In this document: piece after piece, positions 8,247-17,573 of the stretch | How positions within the stretch are numbered: position 1 is the stretch's first letter | Layout of the letters: every line of letters begins with the position of its first letter | Assembly (NCBI GenBank): GCA_031253625.1 | Contig: JAIRVZ010000066.1 | Location: 1 to 35,458, forward strand | Direction of reading: 5' to 3' | DNA from: Dysgonamonadaceae bacterium | GTDB taxonomy: Bacteria; Bacteroidota; Bacteroidia; Bacteroidales; Azobacteroidaceae | DNA length: 35,458 nucleotides | The notes under the pieces: generated by a model | Seen by the model: the letters and a program-made list of their open reading frames with translations, nothing else | Databases searched by the model: none | What the model was told of the DNA's origin: nothing | Program-made: the position numbers and the translations under genes

Positions 8247-9764
8247 CTAATTATTGCTTACTTTAAATGCTTGAGTGTTAATTTTTACGATATATAAGCC
8301 TTTCGCCAAAGATATTTTTGTTTCTTGAGTCGAAACAATCAATTTACCGGCTATGTCGTATACTTGTATGGTAGCACGTTCAGTTAGATTTTCTACATTC
8401 AATATGCCACTTGCACAATATACATTTATTGAAGAAAGTTGAGTGTTTTTCACATCGGATGGGTCGAGAAACTGATATGCTCTTGCGTTTTTCAATCCGG
8501 GTTTACCGAAATAAGGCTCTAAAGTTCCTTCTATTTTTACATATTTACCGAGATTTGCAGGATTGTCTTGTAAATTAAGATTTGTTCTCACGGCCGTATT
8601 GATTAACAACTGAACGGGTAAAAGATCTTCATTTGCTGTTTCTTCCGGGTCAGAAGCAAGTATGAGATTTGAAGCAACACCAAAAGGAGGGGTGAAAACG
8701 GGAGTAAATGTCGCACCACCATCGCTGACTCCAACAATATAGGCTTTCACCCAATAATAATCGGTGTTATTGGCAGCTCCTTGAGCTCTTGTACTCTCAT
8801 ATACGGTAAACGGTTTGGTTTCAGTTCCGTTGTTGCCTGATGGCATATAAACAGCAGTCAGCGTGATTGGTTTTACAAGGACACCACTTGTGAGTGTCAA
8901 AGTTCCCGTAGCATTGGTAGTTCCTGAGAACATTACTTTTACAGTTGCATTAGTTGCACCGGCAGGTAATGTAGCGGTAGTAGGATCTACAATAAACACA
9001 GAAGGATTGCTTGAAGTAACGGTAATTCCACTTGTCAGATTTTCTGCCGTAACAGTAAAAGTTGCTACTTGATTTTTATTAAAGAACCTCAAAGAGTTTA
9101 CACTGGTAGTGATTTTCGGATCAACAACACCCGTTTTTGCTGTACCTTTAACCACTACATCTAAGCGGTTAATTCCACCGCCACCGATATTTGCACCGCC
9201 AATACTGGTAGTTGAAGTACGAAACCAACGCAACGAAACGGAAGCTTGATTTTCCATTGTTGCGGGTAATGTCAAATCAGTCAGTACGCCGATTACATAA
9301 TTATCGTTTGCTACGGTGATTGTTCCACCCGTAACATCTGTCCAGCTACCGGTTGTTCCTACGCGGTATTGCAATTTAAAATCTCTTGGGCCTGTATTAG
9401 AACCCATTTGTTTTGAAGTTACAGTTAAGTTTTCGTAACCGGTGGTAACAAACGTTGCGATCCAATATTTTTCAGCTCCACCGTCACTAGCTGTGTTATT
9501 CCAAAATGCAGATGCAGCTACTCCATCGGCATTAACTCTATAATCATCTGCGCTTGTTACTGTAGCGTCTCTTTTCAGTTCGGCCACGTTATTATTGTAA
9601 GATATACCACCTGTAGCTTTAAATATACCGTTAGCAGGCGGATTATTTGGCGTAAATCCATTCCATTGAGAAATAGTTACTACTTGCGCCAAAAGAAGTT
9701 GCGCAGACATTGCTAATAGCACAACGAGTGCTGATTTCTTGATAATTGTTAATTTCTGTTTCAT
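8247..9764 (-). CDS. T9SS surface protein with DUF6359-like OB-fold domain
   Basis: A 505-residue secreted protein. The signal peptide is about residues 1-26. A beta-rich module (27-215) resembles the jelly-roll modules of the next gene. An Ig-like module follows (217-310, TVTAENLTSGITV). Residues about 315-430 match the two domains at the end of the preceding lipoprotein: the pattern AYIVGV, then NLILASDP, then NPANLGKYVKIEGTLEPYFG, which I read as a DUF6359-type OB fold. A type A T9SS tail ends the protein (about 440-505; IQVYDIAGKLI, LAKGLYIVKI). It lies 73 bases after the lipoprotein gene and 2 bases before the 1204-residue gene. OB folds often bind nucleic acid or glycans; no catalytic motif was seen. 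Confidence 0.88.
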   Translation of the reverse strand: MKQKLTIIKKSALVVLLAMSAQLLLAQVVTISQWNGFTPNNPPANGIFKATGGISYNNNVAELKRDATVTSADDYRVNADGVAASAFWNNTASDGGAEKYWIATFVTTGYENLTVTSKQMGSNTGPRDFKLQYRVGTTGSWTDVTGGTITVANDNYVIGVLTDLTLPATMENQASVSLRWFRTSTTSIGGANIGGGGINRLDVVVKGTAKTGVVDPKITTSVNSLRFFNKNQVATFTVTAENLTSGITVTSSNPSVFIVDPTTATLPAGATNATVKVMFSGTTNATGTLTLTSGVLVKPITLTAVYMPSGNNGTETKPFTVYESTRAQGAANNTDYYWVKAYIVGVSDGGATFTPVFTPPFGVASNLILASDPEETANEDLLPVQLLINTAVRTNLNLQDNPANLGKYVKIEGTLEPYFGKPGLKNARAYQFLDPSDVKNTQLSSINVYCASGILNVENLTERATIQVYDIAGKLIVSTQETKISLAKGLYIVKINTQAFKVSNN

Positions 9765-9837
9765 ATAAAATAAGTTTTAAATAAATGGTTTTATTGCAAA
9801 TGCAGTAAATAATCGAAAACGCGCAGCTTGTAATTAT

Positions 9838-11475
9838 TTATTCTAAGATAAAATCGTTTCCTCCGTTATCTCTGGAACCGGGAAGACCGAAATAAGATCT
9901 CAGAGTTCCTTTAACAATCAATATTTTACCAATATTGCCCGGATTGTTAACCAAGTTAACGCCCGACCTCAAAGGTGTACCGGCAGGAAGATTTACGACA
10001 ATACAGTTTCCGTAATCTGTTTCGTTCGGATAATCGGCAATGAGTACATTTGTTTGAGAATCGAATCCCGAAGTAACTCCTATTATAACATCAGCTTCCG
10101 AAACAACAGATGACACTCCGTTTCTTACGCAGCCCACAATATAGCCTTTTGCCCACAATTGATTGACTTCTCCCTGTTTGCTCTTGGCAACCGATACCGA
10201 CAACGGACTGTCTGATGTTTCGCCGGTTCCGCTTGTTATTTGATTTTCATCAAACTCAAATTCGCTTGCAGCACCCGTACTGATAGTTAATCCTGCTGCG
10301 CCATAGTATTTTTCCAATGTGCCTTTCACTTTTAATACTTTGCCCTGATTGGATGGCGTATCGAATAGATTCACTCTGTTACGGATATTTGAGCCTGTAG
10401 GTAAATTCACAACGACACACTTTGTCCAATCTCTTACATCAGGAGATGCTGCCAGCACAACTGTATTATTGGTAAAAGGTGCGTTAAAAAGAATGTCTCC
10501 GTTTTTACTGATAGGATTTGTGGCTTGAATGCCCGGAGCAACAGAGCCTACAATATATCCCTCAATCCATCCGTTCTTGGAATCGGTTTGGTTGTTCAAG
10601 GCATATTCTATTGCCCATGGCATGTCTTTGGAGCCATTGCCCTGTCCATCAGAGAAACGTGAAGGAGAACAATCGAGCGAATCGCGGAATGTAATCTGAA
10701 GGGTTGAATTGAATATAGAAAGCACTCCTGTTACAGAACCTATTCCCTCCGGCATGATGAGATGGGCAAAATTCGCCGCACTGCTATTTCTTGCTGTTAG
10801 TTTATTGTTCGGATTAGCTGCTGAAATCAATATTTTACTTTCTGTTTGAACACTGTTGTTGGCTCCCGGGACTGCAAAAGGTTCTATACCGCCTTTTTCA
10901 AAATAAACATCTCTAACGGTAACTAATTTTCCTATGTGAGACTGAGAGTTAGTTAATAATTGCTCAATCGTTAACACCTCTGATTTTACCAAATCGGGTT
11001 GCGGAAAACCATTGAGATGAGATTTTTCTCTGAAAAATTCCCAAGCAACCTGACCTATTGCCCATTCGTTGCGATTGTTCAAATATTTAAAACCCAACTG
11101 TGGATTACCTCCATATTCTCCATAATAAAGACCTACACATTCGATAAAGACTTCTTGTCCTATTCTGAAATCTCCATAAATATTGTTTCGGTCGATAGCT
11201 ACGCTGATTCCGGCAGTTGAGTCTTGCAATACAATTTGTTTATAGATATTGCCTGAGATATCGTTGGCAACCACTAATCCGCGAATAATAATCGAATCGG
11301 TTATTTCAATCAACGCCATTCCCTTATATTTAGCTTTCAAAGCTTCAATGGTTGTGTTAGCCTTGATTGGTGTGGTAGGCATGTTAATAGGTGGCATATC
11401 AAATTCACGTTCGTCGCAAGAAACGACAAATAAAACCGCAGTTAATAACAGTAATAAGTTTCTTAATGTTTTCAT
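9838..11475 (-). CDS. Surface lipoprotein with DUF5689-like and two DUF6359-like domains
   Basis: A 545-residue lipoprotein: the lipobox LFVVSC gives lipidated Cys 20, and the acidic stretch DEREFD after it fits a Bacteroidota surface-export signal. Residues about 35-270 resemble DUF5689, an OB-fold-like domain with GLVVANDISGNIYKQIVLQD and IGQEVFIECVGLYYGEYGG. Two DUF6359-like repeats follow (about 280-405 and 420-545), each with a GYIVGxV start, a central ILIA- or VLAAS-type strand and a KGTLxxYxGxxG end. It starts 29 bases after the TonB receptor gene, the place where a SusD-like partner would sit, so it is a good candidate for the ligand-catching partner of that receptor. No SusD fold was recognised. 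Nucleic-acid binding is inferred from the OB folds and the neighbouring nucleases. Confidence 0.87.
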   Translation of the reverse strand: MKTLRNLLLLLTAVLFVVSCDEREFDMPPINMPTTPIKANTTIEALKAKYKGMALIEITDSIIIRGLVVANDISGNIYKQIVLQDSTAGISVAIDRNNIYGDFRIGQEVFIECVGLYYGEYGGNPQLGFKYLNNRNEWAIGQVAWEFFREKSHLNGFPQPDLVKSEVLTIEQLLTNSQSHIGKLVTVRDVYFEKGGIEPFAVPGANNSVQTESKILISAANPNNKLTARNSSAANFAHLIMPEGIGSVTGVLSIFNSTLQITFRDSLDCSPSRFSDGQGNGSKDMPWAIEYALNNQTDSKNGWIEGYIVGSVAPGIQATNPISKNGDILFNAPFTNNTVVLAASPDVRDWTKCVVVNLPTGSNIRNRVNLFDTPSNQGKVLKVKGTLEKYYGAAGLTISTGAASEFEFDENQITSGTGETSDSPLSVSVAKSKQGEVNQLWAKGYIVGCVRNGVSSVVSEADVIIGVTSGFDSQTNVLIADYPNETDYGNCIVVNLPAGTPLRSGVNLVNNPGNIGKILIVKGTLRSYFGLPGSRDNGGNDFILE

Positions 11476-11504
11476 ATTTTATTATATAATTTGTTTTTTA
11501 ATTT

Positions 11505-14249
11505 TTAGAATCTTAAAGCAGCCATCAGGTAACAATTGAACCCTTGTGCCCAATAGTATTTATTTGGGAATCTTTCCATGTCGTAATTTTGTGTGATTTT
11601 ATCAACATACAAACGACCTTGTTCATATCCGCCTGTTTTCAAATCGGTATTGTTCAGCATATTTTTGAATTGAAGATTGACGTTCAAATAGTGTTTGCTA
11701 TCCAAGCGGAATGATTTACCGACAGAGAAATCAAGAGTAAACCCTCCGGCAAATCTTTCTTGTGTCATCATTTGTTTTATAGCATCCACATATTCTTCAT
11801 AGGAATTTGCCGTGAAATTGAACGCAGATTCTGTTCTCCGGCTTGGCGCAATATCTACATAAGTTCTATCGAATCCATTGATGTCTAAATTGAAGAACCA
11901 GTATTTATAAAAATATTGTATACCGAAAGTTCCGGCTGTTTGCGGAGTTCCTCCCACATAAAAGTTTTTGAAATATACGGTTTCTGCCGGAAGAGTCTCT
12001 TTGTTATTTTCAAAAGCAACTATTCCCGTGGGGCGATTGCTGTAAATATATTCAGCAACTGTTCCTGCTAATGTAAGTGTTATGTTGGAAGTAACTTTGG
12101 CTTTAAGCCCAAGCTCAACACCTCGGTGCATTTTGTTTATTCCTGTAAGAATATGATTTATGAAAGTATTTTCGGAATCGGAATAATATGGGTATAATCT
12201 TGTTTGATCGTAAAAATTAGTTTGAAAAACGGATATACTACCTCTGAAAATGGGCGTTGTAAGACTATAACCCAAATCGGAAGCGAATATTTTTTCGCTT
12301 TGCAAATTGGGAGTCATTTCATCTCGAGTTCTTGCAGATACATACGAATCATAAGTCAGTGGAGCTAATGTTGAGTATGACACATTACCCGAAAAAATAT
12401 GCTTTCCTGATAGTTTGTACGTCAATCCTAATTTTACACTTTGGTCGAAAGACGAATATACATCACCTTTCCCATAAGAATTTTCAGGCGCACGTCCGTT
12501 ACGCATATTTCCTTCACGCCAAAACTCGGTATATACGAGGTTGAAACCATAATAAATATCCCATTTATTGTAACGGTGTGTATTTCTCGCCCATAAATCA
12601 GCCGTATTTACATAAATGTTATAATCATAACTGAAACGGTCACCTTCAACAACCTTGCGATTGGGATTATTCATGTCGTTTTGTTTGATGTTTTCTATAT
12701 TTGGGTCATGATTTAAGTCTCTTATCACAAACTGGTCAATATCTGTAAGATAATCGGCACCAAGTAAATCGCTCACTGTATTGTAGTGCATTCCTTTGGT
12801 CGTATTAGCACTCAAACCTGCTGTGAAAGAGGTGTGTTCGTTCAGTTTGGTATTGAATGTCGAATTGAATGAAAAATACATTTGGTCGTTGCGACGTTCT
12901 TCTACCATATATAAAGCATCTCCGCTTCCTGATAACTTTTGCAGATGGTTTACTCTGTACATACGTTCCCAATCTACTTGTGTTACATTGGGGTTTCTAC
13001 TTTCCCATAACCCTGTATAAAAGTCTTTCATTACAGAAGTTGTCTGATAACTTGGTAGATAGCGATAATAGTCGGGCTGCGGAGAGGCACTGTTGATCCA
13101 GTTTAGTCTTGTTTGTCCATATGTGGTATATTTGAATCCAAGCCCCGTTGTTAGTTTAGTTTCTGCATTTATTTTGAAGACATGAGATAAAATAGCGATA
13201 GGCTCAAAAGTAGTAACGACACGCGAATTCCTTTTTTCTCCATTTTGCCAACCCCAATAAGAATTATAGTAGATACTCCCGACTAAATCAACAGTTTCCT
13301 GAAAATTCGAGGATTGTTGCGCACGTTGGGTAGGTGCTCCAATAGTTGTAAAAGAAATACTGTGTCGAGAATTAATTTCTTTTTCTATTGAAAGTAAATA
13401 TCCCAAACTATTGTAGAAAGTACCTTCTATAAAACCTTCGTCAGCCCAACGATAGGCCACAGAAGCTGTTACCGCCCATCCGTTTTTCATCAAACCGGTT
13501 GAGTGAAGAGCAGATCCGCGCAGCGTATAAGCCCTGTTGGTATAGGCTAAGCCAACTCTTGTGCCGCGTGAAAAATTGGCAGCATTGGTGATAATATTTC
13601 CGGATCCACCGATCTGTCCGAATGTGAATGTCGAAGGATTTAGTCCGTTAACTACATCTTTACTGCGAGTGGCATCGTTCAAACCTCCAATCATACCATA
13701 ACTAAATCCGCCTCTTTCCGGATCATTGAAGTTTATTCCATTTATGTACATATTGGAATATCTGTAATCGTAGCCGCGCAGCTTGAAACGCATAGCAGCA
13801 AAATTCCAAGAGGTGCTGGAGATATAAACATCATTGGAAGCTGTCATAAGTGATGACACGTTGTGACTGCTTTGATCTTCTTCGCCTATATCTTCTTCGT
13901 CTATTAATGTGAATGCGCCTTCGCTAAATAGTTTACGTGCATTTTCCGATACATAAACCGTACCAATGTCATTGGTCTGATTTTCTATAATATCCACAGT
14001 CATTTCGGAATTGTTAATTTCCGGAGAGGATATGAACAACCTGTCTTCCCCCGGACTTATTCCTTCAAACAAGAAAGATCCGTCGAAACTGCTAATTGCA
14101 CTTAGCCCCGAATTTTGGAGCTGAATAGATATTCCCGGTATCGGCATGTTTGTAGATGAACTAACAATCATTCCTTTCAAAGACGTTGTCTGAGAAAAAG
14201 CCGAAACGGAGAAAAATAACAATAGAAAGAGATAAAGATTTTTTTTCAT
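11505..14249 (-). CDS. TonB-dependent outer-membrane receptor, Oar/SusC-like
   Basis: A 914-residue receptor for energy-driven import across the outer membrane. The start chosen is the ATG at 14249, giving a standard signal peptide (MKKNLYLFLLLFFSVSAFSQ); an in-frame TTG at 14267 would add six residues. A carboxypeptidase-like regulatory domain follows (about 22-100, LKGMIVSSSTNMPIPGISI, FLFEGISPGEDRLFIS). The plug domain is next (about 110-230, MRFKLRGYDYRYSNMYINGI) and then a long beta barrel ending in LRF, the usual terminal aromatic. It is the first gene of the minus-strand operon ending at 4630. The partner is an OB-fold lipoprotein rather than SusD, and secreted nuclease genes lie on both sides. 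The substrate is unknown; oligonucleotides or nucleosides are a reasonable guess. Confidence 0.94.
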   Translation of the reverse strand: MKKNLYLFLLLFFSVSAFSQTTSLKGMIVSSSTNMPIPGISIQLQNSGLSAISSFDGSFLFEGISPGEDRLFISSPEINNSEMTVDIIENQTNDIGTVYVSENARKLFSEGAFTLIDEEDIGEEDQSSHNVSSLMTASNDVYISSTSWNFAAMRFKLRGYDYRYSNMYINGINFNDPERGGFSYGMIGGLNDATRSKDVVNGLNPSTFTFGQIGGSGNIITNAANFSRGTRVGLAYTNRAYTLRGSALHSTGLMKNGWAVTASVAYRWADEGFIEGTFYNSLGYLLSIEKEINSRHSISFTTIGAPTQRAQQSSNFQETVDLVGSIYYNSYWGWQNGEKRNSRVVTTFEPIAILSHVFKINAETKLTTGLGFKYTTYGQTRLNWINSASPQPDYYRYLPSYQTTSVMKDFYTGLWESRNPNVTQVDWERMYRVNHLQKLSGSGDALYMVEERRNDQMYFSFNSTFNTKLNEHTSFTAGLSANTTKGMHYNTVSDLLGADYLTDIDQFVIRDLNHDPNIENIKQNDMNNPNRKVVEGDRFSYDYNIYVNTADLWARNTHRYNKWDIYYGFNLVYTEFWREGNMRNGRAPENSYGKGDVYSSFDQSVKLGLTYKLSGKHIFSGNVSYSTLAPLTYDSYVSARTRDEMTPNLQSEKIFASDLGYSLTTPIFRGSISVFQTNFYDQTRLYPYYSDSENTFINHILTGINKMHRGVELGLKAKVTSNITLTLAGTVAEYIYSNRPTGIVAFENNKETLPAETVYFKNFYVGGTPQTAGTFGIQYFYKYWFFNLDINGFDRTYVDIAPSRRTESAFNFTANSYEEYVDAIKQMMTQERFAGGFTLDFSVGKSFRLDSKHYLNVNLQFKNMLNNTDLKTGGYEQGRLYVDKITQNYDMERFPNKYYWAQGFNCYLMAALRF

Positions 14250-14264
14250 AAAATATTTTTGTTG

Positions 14265-14272
14265 CAAAACTA
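14265..14272 (-). promoter_or_regulatory. Possible -7 box for the TonB receptor operon
   Basis: The minus strand reads TAGTTTTG, followed by C, matching TAnnTTTG. It would give a very short leader before the ATG at 14249, so another promoter further upstream in the 520-base gap remains possible. Confidence 0.4.
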
Positions 14273-14788
14273 CTTATTTTAAAACTATGACGCAGTAAAG
14301 AAAAAAATAAAATTTTAATACATTATCATTACGACGCTCGTCGTAATTTCTTAACATAAATGCTATTAAGGAATAACATTACCTTCATATATTTGTGTTT
14401 CTCAATTTCATTCATTTTAAAGTCATCTTGACTTTTTTATTTGTTTAATTTTATTTAATAAATGGCATATAAGATTTTTTTGAAAGTTGTTGGCAAAGTT
14501 ATATGCATCACCAATATATTTAAAGTCATTTTGAGTTTAAAAGGACAATAGAATCCTCTTTTATCGTTTTCTCTTTTATGATTTCCTCTTGATTCGTTTC
14601 TTGTATAAAACTAAAAAGTCAAGATAACTCCATTTTTGAGTTTTCGACAACAATGTTTTTAATTCGCAAATATAATAATAAAAATTAAAAAAGAAAAAGT
14701 AAACAATAAAAAATGGAAATAAAAATAGAAACACTTATATTTGTGTGAGAATTTACATTATCGATATGTATGATATTAATTTAATTCA
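14268..14788. promoter_or_regulatory. Divergent regulatory region with palindrome and repeated motifs
   Basis: This 520-base AT-rich gap separates the TonB receptor operon from the divergent secreted phosphatase/nuclease gene. No reading frame of note was seen. It holds an 8-bp-stem hairpin ATTACGAC/GTCGTAAT (14328-14335/14340-14347). TTTAAAGTCATCTTGACTTT (14416-14435) is repeated with two changes at 14519-14538, and its first copy has a 13-bp inverted partner at 14613-14625 (AAAAAGTCAAGAT). TTTTGAGTTT occurs at 14529-14538 and 14634-14643. These could be operator sites for shared control of both directions. Confidence 0.5.
14736..14743 (+). promoter_or_regulatory. -7 box for the secreted endo/exonuclease/phosphatase gene
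   Basis: TATATTTG matches TAnnTTTG and lies 45 bases upstream of the ATG at 14789. No TTTG was seen at -33, so an activator may be needed. Confidence 0.5.
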
Positions 14789-15823
14789 ATGATTATGAGC
14801 CGTTTAAAAGTTATTTTTGTTATTTTAACAGTTGTTTTCAGTACATTTTCATTTGCTCAAAACAGAAAATTGGTGCCTTTTTCCGTTGCGTTTTACAATC
14901 TTGAAAATTTATTTGATACAATTAACAACAATAGTAGTTATGATTTAGAATATTCCCCCAAGGGGGAAAAATTGTGGGATAGCAAAAAATACTATTCCAA
15001 GTTGGATAATATGGCGCGTGTCCTCAGCTTGTTAGCGAGAGAAACTTGTCCTTTGGGGCCTGCCGTAATCGGTGTGGCGGAAGTCGAAAACAGGTCAGTG
15101 TTAGAAGATTTGGTGAAAAGAGATGCGTTAGCCAAACTCAATTTACAAATCGTACATTATGACTCTCCCGACAGAAGAGGTATTGATGTCGGACTTTTGT
15201 ATAATCCGCTCCTTTTTACGGTAACATCATCTAAAGCTTTTCCGCTGATTGTTAAGGATTTTCCAAATTTCAGATCGCGTGACGTATTATTGGTAAGCGG
15301 TTTGATGGATGGCGAAAAATTTCATTTTCTCGTGAACCATTGGCCTTCGAGAGGAAATGCCGAACGTTTCCGGATAGCTGCTGCCGAGTTGAACAGGCAG
15401 ATTCACGATTCGTTAAGGGTTGCAGATCCGGAGTCTAAAGTAATTATTATGGGTGACTTAAACGACGACCCGACTAACAAAAGTGTAAAAAGCACGTTGG
15501 GTGCCGCAACAAAAAGAAAAGATGTAAAGGCAAACGGACTTTTTAATCCGATGGCAGAATTGCATGCCAAAGGAATCGGCTCTTTGGCTTATCAAGGAGG
15601 ATGGAATCTTTTTGACCAAATTATTATTTCGGATAATTTGTTGGGAGATGACCGAAGTACGTTCAAATTTTGGAAAGCTGAAGTTTTTAATCGTGATTTT
15701 TTAATACAAAAAGAAGGACAGTATAAAGGTTATCCTTTAAGAACACATAGTCAGAATACATTTTTGAATGGATACAGCGATCACTTCCCCTCAATAATTT
15801 ATCTTATTAAATATTTCGAATAA
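14789..15823 (+). CDS. Secreted endonuclease/exonuclease/phosphatase family protein
   Basis: A 344-residue exported protein (signal peptide about 1-24, ending SFAQ) of the DNase I-like EEP superfamily, which cuts phosphodiester bonds in nucleic acids or phosphate esters. Visible motifs are FYNLENLF near the start of the mature protein, GVAEVEN with the metal-binding Glu, DRRGIDVGLLY, HFLVNHWPSRGNA with the catalytic His, MGDLNDDP, and the final SDHFP with Asp-His. All expected catalytic residues are present. It is divergent from the TonB receptor operon across a repeat-rich region and seems monocistronic. With endonuclease I nearby it fits a nucleic-acid-degrading or phosphate-scavenging locus; the exact substrate cannot be read. 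A second ATG two codons later is an equally possible start. Confidence 0.92.
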   Translation: MIMSRLKVIFVILTVVFSTFSFAQNRKLVPFSVAFYNLENLFDTINNNSSYDLEYSPKGEKLWDSKKYYSKLDNMARVLSLLARETCPLGPAVIGVAEVENRSVLEDLVKRDALAKLNLQIVHYDSPDRRGIDVGLLYNPLLFTVTSSKAFPLIVKDFPNFRSRDVLLVSGLMDGEKFHFLVNHWPSRGNAERFRIAAAELNRQIHDSLRVADPESKVIIMGDLNDDPTNKSVKSTLGAATKRKDVKANGLFNPMAELHAKGIGSLAYQGGWNLFDQIIISDNLLGDDRSTFKFWKAEVFNRDFLIQKEGQYKGYPLRTHSQNTFLNGYSDHFPSIIYLIKYFE

Positions 15824-15827
15824 GATG

Positions 15828-15856
15828 TTGTAAAGCAGGAAATTTTTGTATCTTTG
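15828..15856 (+). promoter_or_regulatory. Promoter of the glycogen operon
   Basis: TTG (15828-15830) and TATCTTTG (15849-15856) with an 18-base spacer match the Bacteroidota -33/-7 pattern well. The ATG follows at 15889. Confidence 0.7.
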
Positions 15857-15888
15857 CCGGCTCAAATTTGTGTATTAGTTCGTTCTCT

Positions 15889-17529
15889 ATGGAAAATAAT
15901 AACAGATTGATGCCCGATTATATCTTCGAATCAAGTTGGGAAGTTTGTAATAAAGTTGGTGGAATCTACACCGTTTTATCTACTCGCGCAAAAACACTTC
16001 AAGATAAACTCAAGGATAAAATTATATTCATTGGTCCGGATTGTAATAATAATCCTGATTTTACCGAAAAAGCAACTCTTTTTAAAGACTGGAAAAAGTA
16101 TGCCGTTGAAACGGAAAACCTGAAAATTAAAATTGGCAGGTGGAATGTTCCGGGCAAACCGGTTGCTATTTTGGTCGACTTTTCCGACTTTTTCTCTCAA
16201 AAAGACCCGATTTATTTCCGGATGTGGGAAAAATTCGGTGTCAAATCAATGAATGCTTACGGAGATTATGACGAATCTTGTATGTTTGCTTATGCGACAG
16301 GCAAGGTAATTGAAAGTTTCTATAAATTTTATCGCTTAGAAAATACGAAAGTAATCGCTCATTTCAATGAGTGGATGCTGGGTATGGGTGCTTTGTACCT
16401 CAAAGACTGCGTTCCCGGTATTGCCACGGTTTTCACTACTCATGCTACTTCTATCGGACGCTCCATTGCCGGAAATAACAAGCCTTTATATGCTTATTTC
16501 GATGGTTATAACGGAGACCAAATGGCAGAAGAATTGAATATGGAGGCTAAACACTCTGTAGAAAAACAAACGGCTTGGCATGTTGATGCTTTCACCACAG
16601 TAAGCGATCTTACAGCCCGTGAATGTACGCAGCTATTGGATAAAACTCCGGATGTAGTTACTCCTAACGGTTTTGAAGATAATTTTGTGCCGAAAGGACG
16701 CACTTATACGCAAAAACGAAATGTTGCTCGAAAAAAATTGCTCGAAGTAACCGAAAAATTGACCGGAAGTAAAGTCGAAGAAAACGCATTGCTATTGGCA
16801 ATCAGCGGACGTTACGAATACAAAAACAAAGGAATCGACGTTTTTATTGAGGCGATAAATCGTGTGCGTAACCATTCGCAAGAGGCTGATAAGCAGGTTG
16901 TGGCATTTATCCTTGTTCCGGCTTGGGCAAAGGGTGCGCGTGAGGATTTGCAAAATCGTTTGCAAAACAACGAAGAGATAACTTCTCCTCTGGCTAATCC
17001 ATACTTGACACACGAGTTGTATGAACCCCAAACCGACAAAATCTGTAATCATTTGCAACATCTTGATTTTGTCAATAAACCGGAAGATAAGGTCAAAATT
17101 ATTTTTGTTCCGTCTTATCTTAATGGAGATGATGGTATTTTCAATTTGCCGTATTACGACATTCTTATAGGAATGGATTTAACGGCTTTCCCTTCTTATT
17201 ATGAGCCGTGGGGATATACTCCGTTAGAAAGCGTTGCATTTGGAGTGCCGACAATTACTACAAACTTAGCAGGATTTGGTCTTTGGGCAAAAAAAGAAGG
17301 TGCTTTCAAGAACTTATTACAGGGAGTAAGCGTTGTGATAAGAAATGACGAGAATTATTATGAAGTTGCTGAAAATATTAAAAATTCAATTATAGAATAT
17401 TCGAATTTGTTCCCCGATGATATTACGACTGCAAGAAATGTAGCATCCGTTTTGTCGGAAAAAGCAGCGTGGTCGCATTTCATTGAATACTATTACGAAA
17501 CGTATGATATAGCTCTCAGAAAAAAATGA
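15889..17529 (+). CDS. Glycogen synthase, GT3 type
   Basis: A 546-residue cytoplasmic glycosyltransferase that extends alpha-1,4-glucan from a nucleotide-glucose donor. The N-terminal stretch ESSWEVCNKVGGIYTVLSTRA and the later FPSYYEPWGYTPLESVAFGVPT (with the conserved Glu pair of the donor site) are typical of the eukaryote-like GT3 family common in Bacteroidota, rather than bacterial GlgA of GT5. The ATG at 15889 is chosen over an in-frame TTG at 15868 because it lies at a normal distance from the promoter. The glucan phosphorylase gene follows 44 bases later, so synthesis and breakdown of glycogen are encoded side by side. Confidence 0.93.
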   Translation: MENNNRLMPDYIFESSWEVCNKVGGIYTVLSTRAKTLQDKLKDKIIFIGPDCNNNPDFTEKATLFKDWKKYAVETENLKIKIGRWNVPGKPVAILVDFSDFFSQKDPIYFRMWEKFGVKSMNAYGDYDESCMFAYATGKVIESFYKFYRLENTKVIAHFNEWMLGMGALYLKDCVPGIATVFTTHATSIGRSIAGNNKPLYAYFDGYNGDQMAEELNMEAKHSVEKQTAWHVDAFTTVSDLTARECTQLLDKTPDVVTPNGFEDNFVPKGRTYTQKRNVARKKLLEVTEKLTGSKVEENALLLAISGRYEYKNKGIDVFIEAINRVRNHSQEADKQVVAFILVPAWAKGAREDLQNRLQNNEEITSPLANPYLTHELYEPQTDKICNHLQHLDFVNKPEDKVKIIFVPSYLNGDDGIFNLPYYDILIGMDLTAFPSYYEPWGYTPLESVAFGVPTITTNLAGFGLWAKKEGAFKNLLQGVSVVIRNDENYYEVAENIKNSIIEYSNLFPDDITTARNVASVLSEKAAWSHFIEYYYETYDIALRKK

Positions 17530-17573
17530 AAAAGTTAACACTAACGAAATTATAACATAAATTACATCAAATT

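Noticed and set aside
14419..14440. AAAGTCA-TCT-TGACTTT followed by T run as a terminator
   Set aside because: No gene on the plus strand ends upstream of it, and the motif is repeated nearby, so a regulatory site is the better reading.
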